A stretch of 64,000 nt of DNA. Origin: Propionibacteriales bacterium. GTDB taxonomy: Bacteria > Actinomycetota > Actinomycetes > Propionibacteriales > Nocardioidaceae. Location of the stretch: positions 1 through 64,000 of the forward strand of contig JAPLCC010000039.1 of assembly GCA_026392415.1 (NCBI GenBank). Reading direction: 5' to 3'. The notes under the pieces are model-generated. The model did no database searches. It was not told the origin of the DNA and worked only from the letters and a program-made list of their open reading frames with translations. How positions within the stretch are numbered: position 1 is the first letter of the stretch; each line of letters begins with the position of its first letter. A program made the translations under genes and the position numbers. Positions 1 to 9,610 of the stretch are shown piece by piece.

Positions 1-252
<252 letters not shown>

Positions 253-256
253 TTAG

Positions 257-268
257 TTCTGTACAGAA
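257..268. other. 12-bp perfect palindrome in the rpoB-rpoC spacer
   Basis: TTCTGTACAGAA reads the same on both strands and lies 23 nt before the rpoC GTG. It could be a protein-binding site or a small RNA fold near the rpoC ribosome site. Function is not known. Confidence 0.4.
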
Positions 269-287
269 AGAGGCTGGTGACTGAGGT

Positions 288-340
288 TCCGCCGGAGGTC
301 GAGGAGGTTGCGCTGCAACCCTCTCGAGTCCCCCGGCGGA
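288..340 (-). other. Nested hairpin in the rpoB-rpoC spacer
   Basis: Outer arms TCCGCCGG (288-295) and CCGGCGGA (333-340) enclose a 13-bp inner stem (299-311 with 315-327, one wobble and one mismatch) around a 3-nt loop. In the mRNA the fold begins 6 nt after the rpoB stop and ends 53 nt before rpoC. No U-run follows it, so a plain terminator is unlikely. An mRNA-processing site, a stabilising fold or a partial attenuator setting the rpoB:rpoC ratio are inferences. Confidence 0.55.
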
Positions 341-346
341 TCACAC

Positions 347-3300
347 TCAGACTTCTTCGACGGAGCTGGGCTCGCGACGGGAAAGGTCGATGCCGAGCTC
401 CTCGGCCGCGCGGAAGACGTCTTCCTCGGCGTCCTTCAACGAGATGGTGGAGCCGTCCTGCGACAGCACCTCCACGTTGAGGCAGAGCGACTGCATCTCC
501 TTGACGAGAACCTTGAACGACTCGGGGATACCGGAGTCGGGGATGTTCTCGCCCTTCACGATGGCTTCGTACACCTTCACGCGGCCCGGCACGTCGTCGG
601 ACTTGATCGTGAGGAGCTCCTGGAGGGCATAGGCGGCGCCGTACGCCTCCATGGCCCACACCTCCATCTCGCCGAACCGCTGGCCACCGAACTGGGCCTT
701 ACCGCCCAGGGGCTGCTGCGTGATCATCGAGTAGGGGCCGGTCGAACGCGCGTGGATCTTGTCGTCGACCAGGTGGTGGAGCTTGAGGATGTACATGTAA
801 CCGACCGAGACCGGCTCCTTGTACGGCTCGCCGGAACGACCGTCGAAGAGGCTGGCCTTGCCGGTCTCGTCGATGAGGCGGTTGCCGTCACGGTTCAAGG
901 TGGTCGCGCCGAGCAGGCCGATGATCTCGTCCTCACGGGCACCGTCGAAGACCGGCGTCGCGACCTTCGTGTTCGGCCCCGTCTTCTCGACACCGATCGA
1001 GATCAGGCGCTGCTTCCAGTCGGCGTTGTCCGGGTCGCCGGACAGGTTGATGTCCCAACCCTGCTTGCCGAGCCAGCCCAGGTGGAGCTCGAGGATCTGA
1101 CCGATGTTCATCCGTCGCGGCACACCGAGGGGGTTCAGCACGACGTCGACCGGGGTGCCGTCCTCCATGAACGGCATGTCCTCGATCGGCAGGATCTTCG
1201 CGATGACACCCTTGTTGCCGTGGCGGCCGGCGAGCTTGTCACCGACGGAGATCTTGCGCTTCTGCGCGACGTAGACCCGCACCAGCTGGTTGACGCCCGG
1301 CGGGAGCTCGTCGCCCTCCTCGCGGTCGAAGACCCGGACGCCGATGACCGTGCCGGTCTCGCCGTGCGGAACCTTCATCGAGGTGTCGCGCACCTCGCGC
1401 GCCTTCTCACCGAAGATCGCGCGGAGCAGCCGCTCCTCCGGCGTCAGCTCGGTCTCGCCCTTGGGCGTGACCTTGCCGACCAGGAGGTCGCCGTCGCGGA
1501 CCTCGGCGCCGATGCGGATGATGCCCCGCTCGTCGAGGTCAGCAAGCATTTCCTCGCTGATGTTGGGGATGTCGCGGGTGATCTCCTCCGGCCCGAGCTT
1601 GGTGTCGCGGGCGTCGACCTCGTGCTCCTCGATGTGGATCGAGGTCAGGACGTCTTCCTGCACCAGGCGCTGGCTGAGGATGATCGCGTCCTCGTAGTTG
1701 TGGCCTTCCCACGGCATGAACGCCACGAGCAGGTTGGTGCCGAGCGCCATCTCCGCGTTGTCCGTGCAGGGACCGTCAGCAATCGGCGAGCCGACCTCGA
1801 GGCGGTCGCCCACCTCGACGATCGGGCGCTGGTTGATGCAGGTGCCCTGGTTGGAACGCTTGAACTTCGCGAGGCGGTACGAGGAGTACGAGCCGTCGTC
1901 GTTCATGGCTTCGATGAGGTCGGCCGAGACCGACTTCACGACACCGGCGGCGGTGGCCACCACGACGTCACCGGCGTCGACAGCGGCGCGGAACTCGATG
2001 CCGGTGCCGACGATCGGGCTGTCGCTGCGGATCAGCGGAACGGCCTGACGCTGCATGTTGGCGCCCATGAGCGCACGGTTGGCGTCGTCGTGCTCGAGGA
2101 ACGGGATCAGTGCGGTCGCGACCGACACCATCTGGCGCGGCGAGACGTCCATGTAGTCGACGTCGTCGGCCAGGACCTCGGAGACCTCGCCACGGCGCTG
2201 GCGAACCAGCACGCGTGCCTCGGCGAAGCGACCGTTCTTGTCGAGCGCAGCATTGGCCTGCGCGATGACGTAGCGGTCCTCGTCGTCGGCGGTGAGGTAG
2301 TCGATCTTGTCGGTGACCTTGCCGGCCTCGACCTTGCGGTACGGCGTCTCGACGAACCCGAAGGGGTTGATCCGACCGTAGGAGGCGAGCGAGCCGATCA
2401 GACCGATGTTCGGGCCTTCCGGGGTCTCGATCGGGCACATGCGGCCGTAGTGCGACGGGTGGACGTCACGGACCTCCATGCCGGCGCGGTCACGGGACAG
2501 ACCACCCGGGCCCAGCGCGGACAGGCGACGCTTGTGCGTCAGGCCCGCGATGGGGTTGGTCTGGTCCATGAACTGCGAGAGCTGCGAGGTTCCGAAGAAC
2601 TCCTTCAGCGCCGCGACCACGGGGCGGATGTTGATCAGGGACTGCGGCGTGATGGCCTCGACGTCCTGGGTCGTCATCCGCTCGCGGACCACACGCTCCA
2701 TGCGCGCCAGACCGGTGCGGAGCTGGTTCTGGATCAGCTCGCCCACGGTGCGCATGCGGCGGTTGCCGAAGTGGTCGATGTCGTCGGAGCTGATGTCGAG
2801 CGCGCCCTGGGCGGAGGCCATCTCGGCCCGGCCGTCGTGCAGCGCCACGATGTAGCGGATCGTCGCGACCATGTCGGAGATCGTCATCGTCTGCTGGTCG
2901 AACGCCAGCTCCTGACCGAGCTTCTTGTTGATCTTGTAGCGACCAACCTTCGCCAGGTCGTAACGCTTGGGGTTGAAGTAGTAGTTCTTCAACAGCGTCA
3001 GCGCGGCCTCACGCGTAGGCGGTTCGCCGGGACGGAGCTTGCGGTAGATGTCGAGCAGCGCGTCGTCGGGTCCGGACGTGTTGTCCTTCTCCTCGGTGAG
3101 CTGGATCGACTCGAAGGAGCGCAGGTCGGCCATGACGGCCTCGTAGTCGTACTCCTCGCCGGTGTCCTCGGCGACGGCCTGGAGGGCCTTGAGGAGAACG
3201 GTGACGTTCTGCTTGCGCTTGCGGTCGAGGCGGACGCCGACCATGTCGCGCTTGTCGATCTCGAACTCGAGCCAGGCACCACGGCTCGGGATGAGCTTGG

Positions 3301-3835
3301 CGGTGTAGATGTCCTTGTCGGACGTCTTGTCGGCCGTGCGCTCGAAGTAGACGCCGGGCGAACGCACCAGCTGCGAGACCACGACACGCTCGGTGCCGTT
3401 GATGACGAAGGTGCCCTTGGGCGTCATGAGCGGGAAGTCGCCCATGAAGACCGTCTGGCCCTTGATCTCGCCGGTCTCGTTGTTGGTGAACTCGGCGGAG
3501 ACGTAGAGCGGGGCGGAGTAGGTGAGGTCCTTCTCCTTGCACTCATCGACGGTGTACTTGGGGTCGTAGAAGACCGGGTTCTCGAAAGAGAGAGACATCG
3601 TCTCGGAGAAGTCCTCGATCGGGGAGATCTCCTCGAAGATCTCCTCGAGTCCAGACTTGTCGGAGGCGTCCACGCCGCCAGCACGGCGGGCCTCGATCCG
3701 GGCCTTGTGGGCCTCGTTGCCGATCAGCCAGTCAAAGCTGTCGGTCTGCAAAGAAAGAAGCTGCGGCAGTGCCAGCGGCTCCGAGATCTTCGCGAAAGAG
3801 ATGCGGGACTTACCGGGGGTGGTGCGCGCGGCCAA
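347..3835 (-). CDS. rpoB: RNA polymerase subunit beta
   Basis: The 1162-residue beta subunit of RNA polymerase, full length for actinobacteria. It starts with TTG (AAGGA ribosome site about 7 nt upstream) and reads into [20 protein letters not shown], as in streptomycetes and mycobacteria. The rifampicin pocket runs from SQLSQFMDQ (about 417-425) through [13 protein letters not shown] (433-445). Asp-516, His-526 and Ser-531 (E. coli numbering) are kept, while 518, 521 and 522 are Thr, Ile and Ala (residues 426, 429, 430). Conserved motifs [12 protein letters not shown] and the C-terminal EVLSQDGS are present. It has its own promoter 100 nt upstream, after the Mce operon terminator, and is followed by rpoC. 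Identity is certain. Confidence 0.99.
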   Translation of the reverse strand: MAARTTPGKSRISFAKISEPLALPQLLSLQTDSFDWLIGNEAHKARIEARRAGGVDASDKSGLEEIFEEISPIEDFSETMSLSFENPVFYDPKYTVDECKEKDLTYSAPLYVSAEFTNNETGEIKGQTVFMGDFPLMTPKGTFVINGTERVVVSQLVRSPGVYFERTADKTSDKDIYTAKLIPSRGAWLEFEIDKRDMVGVRLDRKRKQNVTVLLKALQAVAEDTGEEYDYEAVMADLRSFESIQLTEEKDNTSGPDDALLDIYRKLRPGEPPTREAALTLLKNYYFNPKRYDLAKVGRYKINKKLGQELAFDQQTMTISDMVATIRYIVALHDGRAEMASAQGALDISSDDIDHFGNRRMRTVGELIQNQLRTGLARMERVVRERMTTQDVEAITPQSLINIRPVVAALKEFFGTSQLSQFMDQTNPIAGLTHKRRLSALGPGGLSRDRAGMEVRDVHPSHYGRMCPIETPEGPNIGLIGSLASYGRINPFGFVETPYRKVEAGKVTDKIDYLTADDEDRYVIAQANAALDKNGRFAEARVLVRQRRGEVSEVLADDVDYMDVSPRQMVSVATALIPFLEHDDANRALMGANMQRQAVPLIRSDSPIVGTGIEFRAAVDAGDVVVATAAGVVKSVSADLIEAMNDDGSYSSYRLAKFKRSNQGTCINQRPIVEVGDRLEVGSPIADGPCTDNAEMALGTNLLVAFMPWEGHNYEDAIILSQRLVQEDVLTSIHIEEHEVDARDTKLGPEEITRDIPNISEEMLADLDERGIIRIGAEVRDGDLLVGKVTPKGETELTPEERLLRAIFGEKAREVRDTSMKVPHGETGTVIGVRVFDREEGDELPPGVNQLVRVYVAQKRKISVGDKLAGRHGNKGVIAKILPIEDMPFMEDGTPVDVVLNPLGVPRRMNIGQILELHLGWLGKQGWDINLSGDPDNADWKQRLISIGVEKTGPNTKVATPVFDGAREDEIIGLLGATTLNRDGNRLIDETGKASLFDGRSGEPYKEPVSVGYMYILKLHHLVDDKIHARSTGPYSMITQQPLGGKAQFGGQRFGEMEVWAMEAYGAAYALQELLTIKSDDVPGRVKVYEAIVKGENIPDSGIPESFKVLVKEMQSLCLNVEVLSQDGSTISLKDAEEDVFRAAEELGIDLSRREPSSVEEV

Positions 3836-3935
3836 GAGTTGTCCTTCGACGGTTCGACTCTTCGATTGCGCCGTCCGACCACGTCAACGGCCACCGGGCA
3901 GGCCGAAGCGCATCTGAGGGCAGGCGCAAGGAGCC

Positions 3936-3964
3936 ACGTTACACGAAAAGCGAGCGCTCAACAA
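3936..3964 (-). promoter_or_regulatory. Predicted rpoB promoter
   Basis: On the minus strand, TTGTTG (-35, 3964-3959), a 17-nt spacer and TAACGT (-10, 3941-3936). This would start the transcript near 3929, giving a leader of about 95 nt before the rpoB TTG. It fits a housekeeping sigma-A/HrdB promoter and would uncouple rpoBC from the upstream mce genes. Seen by eye only. Confidence 0.55.
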
Positions 3965-4067
3965 TACCGGCTGCGCAACTTCTCGCAGTCGAGGAGCGGT
4001 CACCGCCACTGTGCAGACGAAACCGGTGCGCCGATCATGCTGCGCGGACCCGCGCAGGTCAAGCATC

Positions 4068-4091
4068 CCCGCCGCACGACCGCGCGGCGGG
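4068..4091 (-). terminator. Terminator of the mce operon
   Basis: CCCGCCGC (4068-4075) pairs with GCGGCGGG (4084-4091) around an 8-nt loop, 8 nt past the stop codon of the last Mce-associated gene. A second tight hairpin, TGCGCGG-AC-CCGCGCA (4041-4056), follows in the direction of transcription. There is no clear U-tract, as is common for actinobacterial terminators. Confidence 0.6.
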
Positions 4092-4099
4092 AGGCCGGC

Positions 4100-4966
4100 T
4101 CAGCTGCAGGAATCGTCCGTGCAGAGGTCGTCGAGCAGCCAGCGGCCGTCGTCGCCACCGTCGCGAACCAGCAGCAGCGTCGCCCACATCTTGAGGACGA
4201 ACGGCTCCGCAGACTTCTTCTGGACGTACTGGTCGATGAAGACCACCACGGTGGCGCGATTGCCGTCCGGGTCGATCCGGGCGAGGGCCGTGCCGGTCGC
4301 TGTCGCCTCGACGACGATCTGCTGCGCCTGTGCTTCCTTGGTGATCTCCGGCCAGGCCTTCGACTGCTTGTCGGCCATCTGGTCGGTGACATAGCCCTTG
4401 AGGCGCTCGAGATCTGCGTCCATCGTCTTGTGGTTGTAGGACAGCACCGGAGCGACCAGCTGCTCGGCAGCACTCTCCACCGCGAGCGTGGTGCGGTCCT
4501 GGCTCAGGGCCTGCTTCGCGGCATCCTTCGGGGACGGATCGGCACGGACGCCCGGCAGCAGCACCACCACGAGCGCGAGGAGCAGCGCGAGCCCTGCCGC
4601 AACGCCGGTACCGATGAGCGCACCGGTCGAGGGACCCACGCGGGGTCCGCGGGGCTCGACGGCCTTCGGCTCGACGGCCTTCGGGTCGTCGGCGAGATCG
4701 ACCTTGACCGGGATGGCTGCAGTCACCGCCGCCGACGGCGGCTCGGACTCGACCTCCTGCTCGGCGTCGAGGCGCCCCTGCGCCAGCTCGGCGTCGTACG
4801 ACGCCCGCTTGCCGTCGTCGAGCAGCACGCCGGCGGCGTCGTTGTAGGCACGGAAGCGACGGTCGCTCGGGTCGAGATCGGCGATGGCTGCCTTCCAGGC
4901 AACCCGGATCTCGTCGGGTGTCGCCGACTCGTCGACGTTGAGAAGGTCGTAGAGGTTGGCGCTCAC
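4100..4966 (-). CDS. Mce-associated membrane protein with a degenerate J-like domain
   Basis: A 288-residue protein, last gene of the mce operon. The GTG start overlaps the preceding gene by 4 nt (GTGA). Residues 1-62 align in pattern with a DnaJ J-domain: LYDLLNVDESATPDEIRVAWK, then a loop, then an amphipathic helix ending in KRASYDAEL. The HPD motif needed to stimulate Hsp70 is replaced by LDPSD. A variable acidic and proline-containing stretch follows, then one membrane helix (GVAAGLALLLALVVVLLPG, about 130-150). The extracytoplasmic domain (to 288) has the form of Mce-associated (Mas) proteins, ending in cysteines (LCTDDSCS). Mas proteins are thought to stabilise or assist Mce complexes. 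The J-like fusion is the odd feature. Confidence 0.75.
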   Translation of the reverse strand: MSANLYDLLNVDESATPDEIRVAWKAAIADLDPSDRRFRAYNDAAGVLLDDGKRASYDAELAQGRLDAEQEVESEPPSAAVTAAIPVKVDLADDPKAVEPKAVEPRGPRVGPSTGALIGTGVAAGLALLLALVVVLLPGVRADPSPKDAAKQALSQDRTTLAVESAAEQLVAPVLSYNHKTMDADLERLKGYVTDQMADKQSKAWPEITKEAQAQQIVVEATATGTALARIDPDGNRATVVVFIDQYVQKKSAEPFVLKMWATLLLVRDGGDDGRWLLDDLCTDDSCS

Positions 4967-5706
4967 GGTGAGCCCCCTTCGGACGGATCCTGACTGGGGT
5001 CTGTCGACGGGTCGGTGGACGGATCGGCCGACGGGTCCGTCGACGCCTCGCCCGAGGGCGTGCCCTGCGGGATGGAGGCCTCGCCGAAGGAAGGCAGGTC
5101 GTCGTCGAGGTCGTCGAGGTCGTCGACCTGCCACTTGCCACCGGTCTTGACCAGGGAGACCTGGTAGCGGAAGCGCAGCGGCGCGAAGGCGATCCGCTCC
5201 CCTGCCTTGTCGGGGTCGGGGTAGGAGAAGTCGACGATGCCGGCGACGAGCACCTCGGCGGAGTCGTTGTCGATCGAGGCGACCCCGACGGCGTGCACCG
5301 TGCCGACACGGTCGATCCCGGTCTGCTTGACCGTCTCCTCGGCGTAACCGACGTTGTCCTTGAAGATCTTCGCGAACTTCGCCGACATCTGGTCACCCAC
5401 CGCGGCGTACTCAGGCATCTTGCCGTCGCTCTGGAGCATGTCCGGGCCGTAGGTGTTGAAGCCCTGGACGAACTTCCGGGCGACGGCGAGCGTCTTCTCC
5501 CGGTCGGTCCCGGCCGAGTCGTCGGGCGGGTCGATCAGCGAGCCGAGCTTGCTGGCCGGGTTCGAACCCTCGCCGTTGGCGAGCACCAGATAGGAGATCG
5601 CGCCGAGTCCGGCGATGAGCACACCCAGCAGCAACCCGAGGATGCCCCAGCGGAGCCCGGCATTCGGGGTGGTGCTGCGTGCCGTTGAGATTTCTTCAGC
5701 GGTCAC
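4963..5706 (-). CDS. Mce-associated membrane protein
   Basis: A 247-residue protein with a short cytoplasmic N-terminus, one transmembrane helix (about residues 19-43, GILGLLLGVLIAGLGAISYL) and an extracytoplasmic alpha/beta domain typical of Mce-associated (Mas) proteins. This ends in a low-complexity acidic tail built on DPS/DPST repeats, probably an unstructured linker. The start is GTG. The gene lies 12 nt after mceF and overlaps the next Mas gene by 4 nt, so the two are probably made together. The role is inferred from position and architecture: accessory to the Mce lipid importer. Confidence 0.72.
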   Translation of the reverse strand: MTAEEISTARSTTPNAGLRWGILGLLLGVLIAGLGAISYLVLANGEGSNPASKLGSLIDPPDDSAGTDREKTLAVARKFVQGFNTYGPDMLQSDGKMPEYAAVGDQMSAKFAKIFKDNVGYAEETVKQTGIDRVGTVHAVGVASIDNDSAEVLVAGIVDFSYPDPDKAGERIAFAPLRFRYQVSLVKTGGKWQVDDLDDLDDDLPSFGEASIPQGTPSGEASTDPSADPSTDPSTDPSQDPSEGGSP

Positions 5707-5718
5707 GCGACGAGTCCC

Positions 5719-7026
5719 CTAGTGGTCGAGCATCGGTTGGAGGTACAGCCACTTCCAGGAGTCCTCTCCCAGCGACGGAGGGGCCACGTTACCCCGAGCC
5801 TCCAAGGCATCCGCCGGGGCACCCCAGGCGACCTGGCCCGTGGCCTCGTCATAGCTGGCGACGATGTCCGAGGTGCCGGTCAGGTCGGGCGACACGCGCG
5901 GCAGGTTCTGCGGGCCACGCGGGTTGCTCTTCGTGATCGGCTCGTCGCAGCCCACGTCGTCCATCGGCAGGTCTTCGCGATCGCTCTCCGGATTGCGGCG
6001 GTCCTTGAGGTAGCCGTCGCGGCACAGCGCGTGGCCACCCGGCGTCGGCAGCTCGGCCTGGATGATGAGACCGAAGTGGGCGTCCCACATGCCGCTGCCG
6101 CCCTGGGAGACCGGGCGCTTGCCGACCACGACCATGCCGCCGAGGACTGCTGTGGGATAGACCACGAGCAGCTGCTTGAGCCCCGGAAGGTGCTGCACCA
6201 CGACGTCGTTGGTGGCGACGACGTTGGCGAGCAGCTCGCTCAGCTCGACGCCGTTCTGCTCCAGGAACGTGCGCAGCTGGGTCGCTGCGAGCGAACCCGC
6301 GTCGATGACCTTGCGCAGGTCCGGGTCCGCGCCGGCGAGGGACGTCGAGAACGCCGAGAGCTGGGTGGCGAACGTCCGCAAGGACGACTCCGACGCCACC
6401 TGGCCACGCAGGACCACGTTGCTGTCCCGGATCAGTGCCGTGGTGATGTCGAAGTTGTCGCTGGCGGTCTCGATGAACGAGTTGCCGGTGTCGATGATCT
6501 TCTGCAGGTCCGGTCCGGTGCCGCCGAACGCCTTGCCCAGCTCCTGGACCGTCGTACGCAGGGCGTCGCGATCGACGCTGGCCACGGTTGCCGACAGGTC
6601 ACCGAGCAGCTTCTCGGTCGCGATCGGAGTCGCGACGTCGTCGATCTCGGAACCGTCCACGAGGTACGGGCCGTCGTCGGTCTGGGGCTGCAGCTCGACG
6701 TACTGCTCACCCACCGCCGACTTGTTGCCGACCAGGGCGATCGTGTCGCGCGGGATCTTGTCCCACTTCTTCTCGATCTCGAGCTCGACGTCGACGCCGT
6801 CATCGGTGAGGACGAGCTCGCCGACCCGACCGATGCCGACACCGCGGTAGGTCACCTCGGCACCCGCGAAGATGCCGCCGGACTGCGGGTAGTGCGCCGT
6901 GACGGTGTAGGCGCGGTCGACGACGAGACGGTCGAGCTTGGCGTAGCGACCGCCGACGAACGTGACGCCGACGAGCGTGATGATCGCGAAGACCACCAGC
7001 TGGATCCGGGTACGACGAGTGATCAC
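5719..7026 (-). CDS. mceF: Mce family protein MceF
   Basis: Sixth Mce subunit, 435 residues. An N-terminal membrane helix (VVFAIITLVGVTFVGGRY) is followed by the MCE/MlaD beta domain (about residues 38-115, with GGIFAGAEVTYRGVGIGRVG) and a long helical region to about 300, then a C-terminal tail with cysteines. MCE subunits assemble into a hexameric tunnel that carries lipids across the periplasm-like space. The GTG start overlaps the mceE stop by 4 nt and has a GGAGGG ribosome site; a longer open frame upstream lacks family similarity. Assignment as F rests on being sixth in order. Confidence 0.88.
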   Translation of the reverse strand: MITRRTRIQLVVFAIITLVGVTFVGGRYAKLDRLVVDRAYTVTAHYPQSGGIFAGAEVTYRGVGIGRVGELVLTDDGVDVELEIEKKWDKIPRDTIALVGNKSAVGEQYVELQPQTDDGPYLVDGSEIDDVATPIATEKLLGDLSATVASVDRDALRTTVQELGKAFGGTGPDLQKIIDTGNSFIETASDNFDITTALIRDSNVVLRGQVASESSLRTFATQLSAFSTSLAGADPDLRKVIDAGSLAATQLRTFLEQNGVELSELLANVVATNDVVVQHLPGLKQLLVVYPTAVLGGMVVVGKRPVSQGGSGMWDAHFGLIIQAELPTPGGHALCRDGYLKDRRNPESDREDLPMDDVGCDEPITKSNPRGPQNLPRVSPDLTGTSDIVASYDEATGQVAWGAPADALEARGNVAPPSLGEDSWKWLYLQPMLDH

Positions 7027-8462
7027 GGCGCCACCCTCCGATCCGTTGCGGTCGCAAGCATGGGCGCGGAGTACAGGCTGACCATGTCGGTGTCGTACCT
7101 CTGGTCGAAGTCGGTCCACATGGCATTGGCCTCATCGGAGCCACCTGGCGCCGGGCGACCGAGTCCGCCGCCCTTGAGCACGCTGTCGAGCAGGCTGCCG
7201 ATCGGATTGCTGGACGCGGAGCCGCTGCTCGCACCGCCCCTGAGGCCACCGCAGAGGAGCGGGGCGGCGTCACAGACGTTGTCGAGCAGGAACTGCGGCA
7301 ACTTGGCGCACGCAGCGGCGTCCGGCGGCGTCTTGAGGCAACCCTGGAGGGCCTTGGTCGCGCCGGAGCAGAGGTTCTTGAGGTTGATCAGCTCATCGAG
7401 CGGCGAGTCGGGCAGCTCGTTGATCGGGATGCACGCCAGGTCAGGGAGCTCGAGGTTGCCGAGGTCCAGCTGCAGGTCGACCGACAAGTTGACGTAGTCG
7501 CCCATGTGGAGGTTGTTGGCCACGACGGGGTCGCGGCCGACCGCCTCATCGATGAACGGGAAGGTCAGGAAGGTGCTGAACCCGTCGACGAAGTCGTCAC
7601 CCGCCTTGGCGATCTGGGTCAGGATCGGGTCCAGTGCCTTCAGCGAGTTGACCGTCGCCGTCTTGGTGGTCTGGATGACCCGGACGCCCACGTCGCTGAG
7701 CTTGGTCAGCCCCTGGAGCATCGCGACGAGGTCCTCGCGCTGACGGTCGAGCGAGTCGAGCGCGCTCGGGAGCTCCTCCAGCGCCGTGTCGATGCTCTTC
7801 TGGTGGGTGCGGGCGCTGCGTGCGAGACGGTTGATCGAATCGATCGCATTGACGATGTCGCCCTTGCGCTCGTCGAGCTGTCGGACCAACGAGGAAACCT
7901 GGGTGAGCACGGACTTCGCCGAGTCCTCACGGCCCTCGAGGGCCAGGTTGAGCTCGGAGGCGATGGTCTTGAGCTGGGCGACGCCGCCACCGTTGAGGAC
8001 CAGGCTCAGCGCTCCGAGGACCTCTTCGACCTCGGGGTTGCGCCCACCCTTCTCGATGACGTCTCCATCGGAGAGCTTGCCCTTCGCGCCGGTGGTCGGC
8101 GCGGCCAGCGACACGAACTTCTCGCCGAGGAGGCTGGTCTGGCGGATCGAGGCCACCGGGTTGTCCGGCAGGTCGAGGTCGCCGCGCAGCTCGAGCTTGA
8201 CAACAGCCCGGTAGCCGTCGAGATCGACATCGGTCACCTGACCGACCGAGACGTCGTTGACCTTCACCGACGACATCGGAACCAGGTCCAGGACGTCGTC
8301 GAACTTGACCGTGATCGAGATCGGGTTGTCACCGGTGTCGGTTCCGCCGGGCAGCGGCAGCTGGTAGACGTCGAAGTCACAGCCGGTCAGCAGCACCATG
8401 CCGAGGAACAGCGCCCCGGCGGCGCGGGCGCGGGAACGGAAGCTGGTCTTGGGGCGGCTCAT
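7023..8462 (-). CDS. mceE: Mce family lipoprotein MceE
   Basis: Fifth Mce subunit, 479 residues, with a lipoprotein signal: basic N-terminus, hydrophobic stretch GALFLGMVLL and lipobox LTGC with the lipidated cysteine at residue 28. MceE proteins (the LprK type in mycobacteria) are the lipoproteins of the Mce hexamer, which supports the letter. The MCE domain follows (about 50-125), then a long coiled helical segment, then a C-terminal domain with several cysteines (CSGATK, CLKTPPDAAAC, CDAAPLLCGG). The ATG start overlaps mceD by 4 nt (ATGA). Confidence 0.9.
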   Translation of the reverse strand: MSRPKTSFRSRARAAGALFLGMVLLTGCDFDVYQLPLPGGTDTGDNPISITVKFDDVLDLVPMSSVKVNDVSVGQVTDVDLDGYRAVVKLELRGDLDLPDNPVASIRQTSLLGEKFVSLAAPTTGAKGKLSDGDVIEKGGRNPEVEEVLGALSLVLNGGGVAQLKTIASELNLALEGREDSAKSVLTQVSSLVRQLDERKGDIVNAIDSINRLARSARTHQKSIDTALEELPSALDSLDRQREDLVAMLQGLTKLSDVGVRVIQTTKTATVNSLKALDPILTQIAKAGDDFVDGFSTFLTFPFIDEAVGRDPVVANNLHMGDYVNLSVDLQLDLGNLELPDLACIPINELPDSPLDELINLKNLCSGATKALQGCLKTPPDAAACAKLPQFLLDNVCDAAPLLCGGLRGGASSGSASSNPIGSLLDSVLKGGGLGRPAPGGSDEANAMWTDFDQRYDTDMVSLYSAPMLATATDRRVAP

Positions 8463-9610
8463 CGGTCGACCTCCACCAGTCCGTTGAGAGTCGGGTCGTA
8501 GGTCTCGCTGTGCCAGGACCCCGTGCCGAACGGCGCACTGCGCGGCAGCACACCCTCGACCAGGTCGCACAGGTCACCACTCGTGTCGGCACCCGAGAGG
8601 ATGGCGCACAGCACGGCCCCCGGGTCGGAGGTCAGCTCGTTCACGAGGTTGCCGATGTTGGCGTTCGTGTCGAGCGTTCCGTTGCCGGGGTTGTAGGTGT
8701 GGTAGAGGTTCGTCAGGGCCAGCGGTCCGGCCTCGAGGATCTCGTCGATGGCCCCGCGCTGACGGACCAGGATCTTCGCCACCCGGTTGACGTCCTTGAT
8801 GTTGCGTCCGAGGAGCGCCCGGTTGGTCTTCACGAACGTCGCAACCTCGTCCAGGGCAACGCCGAGGTTGCCCAGGGCGGTGGTCAGCTCCTGGCGCTCG
8901 TCGGCGAGCAGGCTCGACACGTCGCCGAGCGACTTGTTGAAGTTGCGGACCGTGGAGTCGTTGTCGGCGAGGGTCTCGATGAAGTTGCCGAGCTGCTCGG
9001 CCGACTCGAAGAGGTCGTCCTTGTTGTTGTCCAGCGTCTCGCTGAACCGGCCGAAGTCCTTGATGGTCTGGTTGAACTGCTTGCCCTGGCCACCGAAGTT
9101 CTTGGCGGTCTGCTCCAGCAGGTCGGTCAGCGCGCCATCGCGGTTGGCTCCCTCAGGGCCGATGGCCACGGTCAGCCGGTCGATGCTGGAGTAGATCTCG
9201 TCGAGCTCCAGCGGGATCGCCGTCTTCTCGACCTTGATGACGGTGTTGTCGGCCATGACCTTGCCCGACTCGTACGCCGGCGTGAGTTGGATGTAGCGGT
9301 CACCGACCACCGACGGCGACACGATCACGGCTTCGGCGTTCTGCGGCAGCTTCAGCTCGTCGTCGTAGGTCATGACGACCTTGACCTGGGTGCCCTCAGG
9401 GACGACCTCGGACACCTTGCCGACGGTGACACCGAGCACGCGCACGTCACTGCCTTCGTAGATCGACACTGCGCGCGGGAAGTAGGCGGTCACGGTCTTC
9501 GTGCCGCCTCCGCTGCCGAACATCCAGACAAGGCCGGAAATGATGAGGAGTCCGATGACAGCCAGCGGGAGCCACCGGCGAACGGCACTGATCTCGTTGC
9601 TCATCGTCAT
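8459..9610 (-). CDS. mceD: Mce family protein MceD
   Basis: Fourth Mce subunit, 383 residues. N-terminal membrane helix (LPLAVIGLLIISGLVWMFG, about 14-32), MCE beta domain with VSIYEGSDVRVLGVTVGKV (about 48-66), then a helical bundle rich in Asp, Asn and Glu (about 150-290) expected to extend the substrate tunnel. A paired-cysteine tail (CAILSG and GDLCDL) closes the protein. The ATG start overlaps the mceC stop by 4 nt; a second in-frame ATG lies 6 nt downstream. It is a component of the lipid importer energised by MceG. Confidence 0.88.
   Translation of the reverse strand: MTMSNEISAVRRWLPLAVIGLLIISGLVWMFGSGGGTKTVTAYFPRAVSIYEGSDVRVLGVTVGKVSEVVPEGTQVKVVMTYDDELKLPQNAEAVIVSPSVVGDRYIQLTPAYESGKVMADNTVIKVEKTAIPLELDEIYSSIDRLTVAIGPEGANRDGALTDLLEQTAKNFGGQGKQFNQTIKDFGRFSETLDNNKDDLFESAEQLGNFIETLADNDSTVRNFNKSLGDVSSLLADERQELTTALGNLGVALDEVATFVKTNRALLGRNIKDVNRVAKILVRQRGAIDEILEAGPLALTNLYHTYNPGNGTLDTNANIGNLVNELTSDPGAVLCAILSGADTSGDLCDLVEGVLPRSAPFGTGSWHSETYDPTLNGLVEVDR

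Noticed and set aside
288..340. Terminator between rpoB and rpoC
   Set aside because: No U-tract follows the stem, and rpoC has no evident promoter of its own, so full termination there would stop RNA polymerase synthesis.
308..4993. Very long plus-strand open frame (over 1500 codons) opposite rpoB and a Mas gene
   Set aside because: It mirrors the third-position GC bias of the minus-strand genes, has no family-like motifs and no ribosome site. It is a high-GC shadow of rpoB and its neighbour.
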